Positions 57,683 through 64,000 of a DNA stretch of 64,000 nt are shown here, piece after piece (position 1 is the stretch's first letter; each line of letters begins with the position of its first letter). Source of the DNA: Puccinellia tenuiflora (Eukaryota > Streptophyta > Magnoliopsida > Poales > Poaceae); the NCBI GenBank assembly GCA_012064385.1, contig QRDG01000134.1:720742-784741 (forward strand), written 5' to 3'. Position numbers and translations under genes: made by a program. The notes below the pieces were generated by a model, which worked only from the letters and a program-made list of their open reading frames with translations, made no database searches and was not told where the DNA came from.

Positions 57683-60010
57683 TGAAAGAACAAACTATGC
57701 CGAGATGTCGCCTAGAGGGGGGGGGGGGGGTGAATAGGCGATTAAAACTTTTCTGGTTAAAGGCTTGATAATTGCGGAATAAAACAATGTGTTTAAATTA
57801 ACAAGCCAACAACCTAATATGCTAGGTTCACCTATGTGCACCAACAACTTATGCTAAGCAAAGCAAGCAACAAGGTGATAGCAAGATATAAAACTTCAAG
57901 CACGAAGGCTATCACAATGTAAATTGCATAAGTAAATAGCTCGGGTATAGAAATAACCGAGGCACACGGAGACGAGGATGTATTCCCGAGTTCTCCTTGT
58001 TAAGGGAGTACGTCTCGTTGGAGGGGTGTGAGCTCGCCACAAGAGGCCTACTCAAGATGCCACAAAAGCCTCACCCTATTCTCCGATGAACCGCACCCAA
58101 GGGTTTGGTTCACCTTCCACTATCGGAATCCTTCAAGGCAGAATCCGGAGCCTTTACAACGATATTGGGGCACACACCCACAACCAAATTGGGGGCTCCC
58201 AAATCTTCCCGAAGTTTCACAACTCGAAGTCTTCGCGAATCCTCAAACCATCTAGGGTACACAATGCACCCAAGAGTAACAAGCTTCTCAACGTCAATCC
58301 CATGAATCTTCGTGGAGAGCACAACCCGATGCAACTAATGCAAAAGGCAAGAACACACTAAGTGGTCAAGTCCTTCACTCCGAAATCCAACCAAAGCAAC
58401 TAATGCTATGGAGGGATTTAAGAGGAAGAACAAGGGGATGAACACAAAGCAACCCCAAAATCTAGATCCACTAGGTTCCCCTCACTTAGAGGAGGAATGG
58501 ATTGGTGGAATGGTAGATCTAGATCTCCTCTCTTGAATCCCTAAATTTGGGCAAGAATCATTGGAGGGATTGAGAGGAATCAAGCTCACAAGTTTGCAAC
58601 AATGGAGGAGAGAGAGAGTGAGTGAGCTCAAAAGGTTAGACAACCATTGGGGAAGAAAAGCCACTTAAATAGGTGCCCTGAAAAATCTGGCCGTTGGGCT
58701 CAGATTCCCGCAGGGCCGGTAGTACCGGCCCAAAGGGCGGTACTACCGCCCTACACAAACCTGCCCTCCAACGACACTCTGCACAAAAAAACCCGCAGGG
58801 CCGGTAGTACCGGCCCAAATGGCGGTACTACCGCCCTGCACAAAACTTCCCACCAACGGCACGCTGAGAAACCCGCAGGGCCGGTAGTACCGATTGACCC
58901 GGTACTACCGGAACCACTTCCGGGCAAACTTCCGGTTAAAAACGAGAGGTATCCAGTACCGAAAAACGGAGCAGCGGAAGTAGGCCGGAACAAGGCCCGG
59001 TACTACCGGCCATGGTACGGCCGGTACTACCGGTAAGTACAGCGGTACTACCGGACACATAAAACAGCAGAACACCCGGAAGAGGGCCCGGCACTGGACA
59101 CCGGTACTTCCGGAAAAAGGCCCGGTACTACCGGCCATGGGTCGGCCGGTACTACCGGCTAGAACCCCGGTACTACCGATCACAGAAAAGCAGCAGAAAC
59201 TGCAAAACGAAAACGGGCATAACTTTCGCATTCAGACTCTGTTTTTGATGATCTTGGGCTCGTTGGACTCGCAATGAAAAGCTCTACAAGATCATGCATA
59301 TAAACATCATTGTCCATCATGGGAGGATAAAACCAAATGGATAAAGGTAAAACCTCTCTAAGAAAGACGATCCGATAAACCTCCCAAACCAAAAAAATGC
59401 AATAGGAGACGCATATGAAAACCGTTTTCGGTGAACTTGAACTTGTCATGACAAGCACCAAGAACACACCACGATAAGAGCCAAATAAGAACCAATAAAG
59501 ATGATTGCATGGATGCAAAGGTTTGTGCTCTCTATGATGATACGATCACAATATTCAGTCGAGAGCCCCTCTTGATAGTATGGCTATCTATCCTATAACC
59601 CGGTCTCTCCACTAACAACATGAGATCGGTAAAATAGAAACCCTATCAAGATCATACCTTTGTCTTGCGCATAAAACCACTTGAGGTCGATGAACACAAT
59701 CTTCATCTCCTCCAAGACGAACCACCTTTCTTGATTGCGCTTCGCTTGGTGAAGATTCACAAGATGCTCCTCCATACACCAATATGGAAGAAGCACACCT
59801 TTGGCATATCTTCACTTGGACTTGAGTGTTGATCAACACGCACTTAGCCTTGATCAACACATACTTTTCTTCCCTTAGCCTTGACTCCAACAAATGGAGA
59901 TCAAGCAATGCAAATGGACACACCTACAAGTATAGCTCAATACAAACATTAGTCCATAGATATTGTCATTAATTACCAAAACCACACATGGGGGCAACCA
60001 TGCACTTTCA
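57683..60010 (-). mobile_element. SIRE-type copia 3' LTR (2328 bp), nested
   Basis: Minus orientation: TGAAAGTGCATGGTTGCCCC..TTGTTCTTTCA, homologous in its start and end to the solo LTR at 3219-5671. The internal side (60011-60025) is a polypurine tract, minus CAAAATGGGGGAGAT. It interrupts the neighbouring copia element at 57682. The C run in the LTR end reads as a run of 14 G near 57719-57732. Confidence 0.85.
58662..59180 (-). promoter_or_regulatory. LTR core promoter with GGTAGTACCGG palindrome array
   Basis: Minus TATA-like CTATTTAAGTGG (about 58661-58673). Upstream in that orientation are repeated perfect palindromes, GGGCCGGTAGTACCGGCCC (from about 58718 and 58798) and GGGCGGTACTACCGCCC (from about 58736 and 58820), then many CCGGTACTACCGG variants to about 59175. 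Confidence 0.6.
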
Positions 60011-63000
60011 ATCTCCCCCATTTTGGTAATTGATGACAATCCCTTTTAAGAGGGTTTATATAATGAATAAAGCATCCTTGCAAGACAAACAAGCAAGGAT
60101 GCAAGTGCATTAAAGGCAAATGCAACAAAAGCATAAAACCCAAATTCCCTTAAACCCTCTAAACTTCTCCCCCATTGGCATCGATTGCCGAAATGGGAAG
60201 AAAAATTTAGAAAGCCAATATAATATGAGTTCCTCCATAAAGTGTGCATTTCTCAAAATATGAGTGAAATCAAATGCACATATCCATTGACGAATAATTA
60301 GAGGAAATCAAACTATATTGAGGATCCAAAGATTGCAAAAAAGATGAAATCATTCTAAACATCTCCAAAAAGGAGAAAAGCAATCGAAAAGATCCAAAGC
60401 GAGAGTTCTTAATAAAAATGGAGAAACTCCCCAATGTTCATGCACTATTGAGGAGTGCACAAATATGGCATCCTCGCTCCCCCAAAATCATCTAGAACAC
60501 GCAACAAGTGCAAGTGTGCATAAAGCAAAAGCAAATCAAAGCACTTGCACCAAAGATATGGTTGAGCCATAAGGAGATACCAATTTTCAAAAATTCAACA
60601 AGAGATAGGCCCAACCGAGATAAAAGAAGATCTTTTAAAGAAATATGTTCACAAGCTTAGGGATACCAATTAGAAACTAAAACCAATTGAAAAAAAGCTA
60701 GTGAGAGCATTTAGCCAAAAAAAATCAACATACTTACCATGGTAAGCATGAAGTCAAAGATCTTCATCAAATACATGAGTGTGCAAAGATACCAATAAAA
60801 ATAAGACAAGCACTCACGAGACAAAATTGGAGCCACCAAATAATTATAGATAAAAACAAGGTAGCTCAAAATAAATAGGATACCAACTAAAAGGTGACCT
60901 CTCTCATATGTGTAGGTTTCTAAGTAGACAAATCATTGATGATATACATCCACAAAGAAACTTGCACATATGAAATGGTCGAAAAGGGAGAGACCACGGT
61001 ATCCAAAGGGAAGTCATGAATATACAAAAGAGATTATTGCTTAAAAGCATAGCACATAGCTCAAATTTATCTCATTGTATATAAATGAACTTCAAAAATA
61101 TCAAAGACATCACACAAATCACTAAGGGAACAAGAGATAGTGTAGATGCTTTGAGATAGGCAACAAGTATCACAAGGAAATAATACCAATTGAAGAAAAG
61201 GTTTTTGCAATTTCATCACAAATATCACAAAGATATACCAAGTGAAGGAAATAAGCCAAAACCACAACAATTTGCACACAAACGCTTTCATGCCAAAGGC
61301 AACCTACACAAGGTTGAGACTAAAAAAGTATGCATGGGATAGATACTTGTTACCGAGATGCATTGGTGATGACGAAGATGATCCTTTGTTAGTCATCATA
61401 GCTTGACTCCTAAAATCACATGGTGAGAACACCTTCCTTATGAATGAGGCAAGCATCCAATGCTTCTCAATTGTACCTAAAACACAATTCAAGTACAAAA
61501 TGGTTCCCAAACTCATTGGGTCCCATAGTAGTTAGATAAACTACAATATATAGGAAACACTCCACATAAATATGTGCATATAGATATGAAATTGAATTTC
61601 ATGCACATCTTAGCCGATTTAGGATTCGGTGGAGTATCCCCTATATATTGGAACTAGAAAGACAAACATGCCATATAATATATATATTAGTAAATATGCA
61701 TGCATAGATTTACAAGAACCAAACGAGATACAATTTGGATGAAAACACAAAGTAAACCAAGAAGAGAGCACACCAAAGTGTGACACAAAAAGTTGTCCAA
61801 ATTATATCAAAATCCAAATCAGCACATGATTGATTCCAAAACACATCAACACATGAAGTGTGATATCAATTGGAATCGAATCAAAACAACACATGATTGA
61901 TAAGACACCAATTGAAAATAAGATATCAACTAGGAGAAAAGATACCAAGAAGAGGATAATACTTGACAGGAATCAAGTAAAGCAAAATAAAGCAATAAGG
62001 TATCAAAACTCCCACAATAAATATCAATTGAAACAAATATCTATGGAGGAGATATTAAATTCCAATTAATACCAATTGAATGTACCAAAACATAAGATAA
62101 AGAATCAAATGCCAAGTGAAAGGACCAAATATTGATAGATAGGATAGTGTTCTAAATAAAAAGGAATGCTCCCCCAAGATTAATGCATAATCTTAGATAT
62201 TTGCATTTGAATACAAAATGCACGCACAAGGGATCATTACTCTCCATATTTTATTTATAACACTAAACACTACCAATTGAAAAAATAGGATCCGTGCAAG
62301 AGGCAAGGAAGACAAAGGGAGTAAAAACAAACGCACTTGGCAATAAATAAGACAATTCAACACAAGAGCCAATGTGAAGATGGTCTACAAAATCCACCAC
62401 AAATACTAGTGTCACTTGTCATGGACAAGGAGTATATAGAGATATTTCTCGGTGGTATATAGGAATGATGTTCAAGACCAACTTCACAACAAACAAGCAC
62501 ATGGCAAGAGATAAGAAATAAAACACCATATTTTGAAAAAGGTTTGTTGGTAGTTTCAACTATTCGAACCAACCGACAAAGCCATGGTTAGAATAAAATG
62601 AAACAAATGGTTTCTCAAATAATATATGGAAATGCATATTAGAGAAAAACCACACCAAGCAAACTCACGCAAACAAGAGCCAAAAGATAACCAAAAGGAA
62701 ATTTGGAACTTGTTCGAGCAAACATGCCACATAGGAATAAGATAATTTCCAATATCAAATCTAAGTGGCAAACCTCAAATGTTCACATTTTATGGATTTG
62801 TAATATGCACATAGCTTATTACTCCCCCATAATGTGATAATTCATTTATTTTTAAACAAGAGGCAAATAAAACCAACTAGAGAAATTAATGGAAATTGTA
62901 TAATTTGAATTTCTCATGAAAATGACTTACCACATAGTAACTAGATAATATTGAAATATCAATACTAGGTGGTGTGCCTCATGTACACACATTTTTAGGT

Positions 63001-63398
63001 TTGTGAAGTGCACAAAGCATATCACTCCCCCAAAATGGGATAGTCCATTAATATCTCAAAGAGCCAAATGAAATCCACACAAGATCCAATAAGGCTCAAC
63101 ACAAAGTTACACATACATGATATACACCTATCATACACAACCTTGAATAGCAAGACAAGTAGGAAAGTAGGATATCACATACAAGCACATGCTAGGAACA
63201 AAACTAACACATGCAAGGGAGCAAGCAACTTTCAATGTATATATGAATTAAATACAAGTTACCGCAAGGAGGCACAATGGATATGAGATAGATATGTGAT
63301 AATCCAATTGACTTGGCTTGATGAAATATAACCATGAAGATCCCTTAATTCTTCAAATGATAGCCAAGTCTCCAATGTCCTCCACAATCACCTATTGA
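60011..63398 (-). other. Non-coding internal region of the SIRE-type element
   Basis: About 3.4 kb, AT-rich, with no RT, integrase or RNase H motif in any frame. Contains polypurine-like tracts (complement CTCCCCC at about 60013, 60168, 60477, 62168, 62821, 63026). A dispersed motif near ATACCAATTGAA (e.g. 60582, 60662, 61189, 61907, 62071, 62271) also recurs. It lies where pol should be between gag and the 3' LTR. Confidence 0.6.
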
Positions 63399-64000
63399 TC
63401 AAGTTGAAGCTTGTTGGTCCCCAACCAAGTTGGGTCCTAAGAAGTTAGTCACAATAGGCTTGGGAACCCAAATGGTTCTTTTCTTGACACCACTTTGAGT
63501 CCCCACATATTTGGCAAACACATTGCCAATTCTATCCTTCCCAAGAGAATATGCATCATTAATAATGATAGGGTTGGATGAAGTACCGTTAGTGCACGAA
63601 GAAGCAAAATGACCCTTGCCACGGCAAAGGTAGCAACATCGACTCTTCTCTTTCTTCTTAATAGGCTCCTCAACTTGAGGAGCATTGACTTGAGTCTTCT
63701 TAGGAGGTGGCCTTTGTTCAACTCGTGGTTGAGCACGAGATTGAACAAGAGGCCGCTTCCCTAGTTGCTTCTCACTAATAGGCTTCTTCTTCTTTGGGCA
63801 ATCCCGAACATGGTGCCCTTCTAGCTTGCACTTGAAGCAAATGATCTTGGCCGGATTCTTGATTTGAACTTGGCCCTTCTTCTTATCATTCTTGGACTTG
63901 TTCTTGTTGTTGGAGTTGAATCCAAGTCCACTCTTGTCATTGGGGAATTGTTGCACACTCAACATATTGTCAAGTGCACTCTTCCCTTCATGACGCTTTT
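63399..64000 (-). CDS. SIRE-type copia Gag, partial (runs off the window)
   Basis: Minus strand, open from the window edge (the frame continues upstream of the Met at 63965) to a stop at 63399. Two CCHC zinc knuckles, CFKCKLEGHHVRDC (about 63840-63799) and CYLCRGKGHFASSC (about 63632-63591), flank a Lys/Pro/Gln-rich linker. A C-terminal WVPKPIVTNFLGPN resembles the gag-pol junction segment of plant copia elements. The double zinc finger is characteristic of this copia group. Gag binds genomic RNA and forms particles. After the stop there is no pol, so the element appears to be gag-only. Confidence 0.82.
   Translation of the reverse strand, partial: KRHEGKSALDNMLSVQQFPNDKSGLGFNSNNKNKSKNDKKKGQVQIKNPAKIICFKCKLEGHHVRDCPKKKKPISEKQLGKRPLVQSRAQPRVEQRPPPKKTQVNAPQVEEPIKKKEKSRCCYLCRGKGHFASSCTNGTSSNPIIINDAYSLGKDRIGNVFAKYVGTQSGVKKRTIWVPKPIVTNFLGPNLVGDQQAST

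Noticed and set aside
55672..57732. Long G runs (55661-55678, 57719-57732) considered as possible assembly gaps or G-quadruplex features
   Set aside because: They are the normal homopolymer of SIRE-type LTR ends, also present as a shorter run at 3243-3250; their exact lengths may be sequencing-limited.
1..64000. tRNA, rRNA, CRISPR arrays, phage or plasmid features
   Set aside because: Looked for and not found; sequence style, introns and transposons are those of a plant nuclear genome. Primer-binding sites resemble tRNA ends but are not tRNA genes.

Overview
This is a window of nuclear DNA from a plant, most likely a large-genome cool-season grass (Pooideae). The signs are nested LTR retrotransposons, a Caspar-type CACTA element with CACTACTAGG ends, Stowaway MITEs with CTCCCTCC ends, SIRE/Maximus-type copia LTRs, and one intron-containing host gene. 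No bacterial, organellar, rRNA, tRNA or CRISPR feature was seen. All calls come from reading the sequence; no database search was run.

Layout. Positions 1-2141: a truncated Ty3/gypsy LTR abutting an antisense gypsy gag. 2150-2668: a hAT-like MITE. 2677-6439: a decayed PIF/Harbinger transposase (minus), split by a SIRE-type solo LTR (3219-5671). 6885-8394: a gypsy solo LTR. 8768-42869: one very large nest. Its shell is a roughly 3.9 kb solo LTR (TSD AAGGC). A Tat/Retand-like Ty3/gypsy element (11619-41804, TSD GTGTT, two 1047 bp LTRs) is inserted into it. That element was hit twice more: a 14 kb non-coding LARD in opposite orientation (17774-31843, TSD TTCAC) splits its integrase, and a 3 kb Mutator-like element (36784-39798, 9 bp TSD) splits its antisense ORF. 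42870-45597: old minus-strand retroelement sequence containing a CACTA element. 45.6-47.5 kb: small repeats. About 47.5-52.9 kb: the only host gene, a GOT1-type Golgi transport protein. 54.08-55.42 kb: a 5'-truncated LINE. 55.6-64 kb: two minus-strand SIRE-type copia elements, the second inserted into the first and carrying gag but no recognisable pol.

How the parts relate. The target-site duplications fix the order of insertion: shell LTR, then Tat element, then LARD and MULE. LTR divergence agrees: about 37 differences in 1047 bp for the Tat element against well under 1-2% in the LARD stretches I compared. The Tat element is dead as written, with frameshifts and nonsense codons in pol. Its antisense ORF is nevertheless open over long stretches, has a canonical GT-AG intron and carries long coiled coils. 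The host GOT1 gene has every expected exon and splice site but a one-base deficit in its third coding exon. Other points of interest are the palindrome arrays just upstream of the TATA box in three SIRE-type LTRs, and the MULE that joins a mudrA fragment to a second promoter-bearing ORF.
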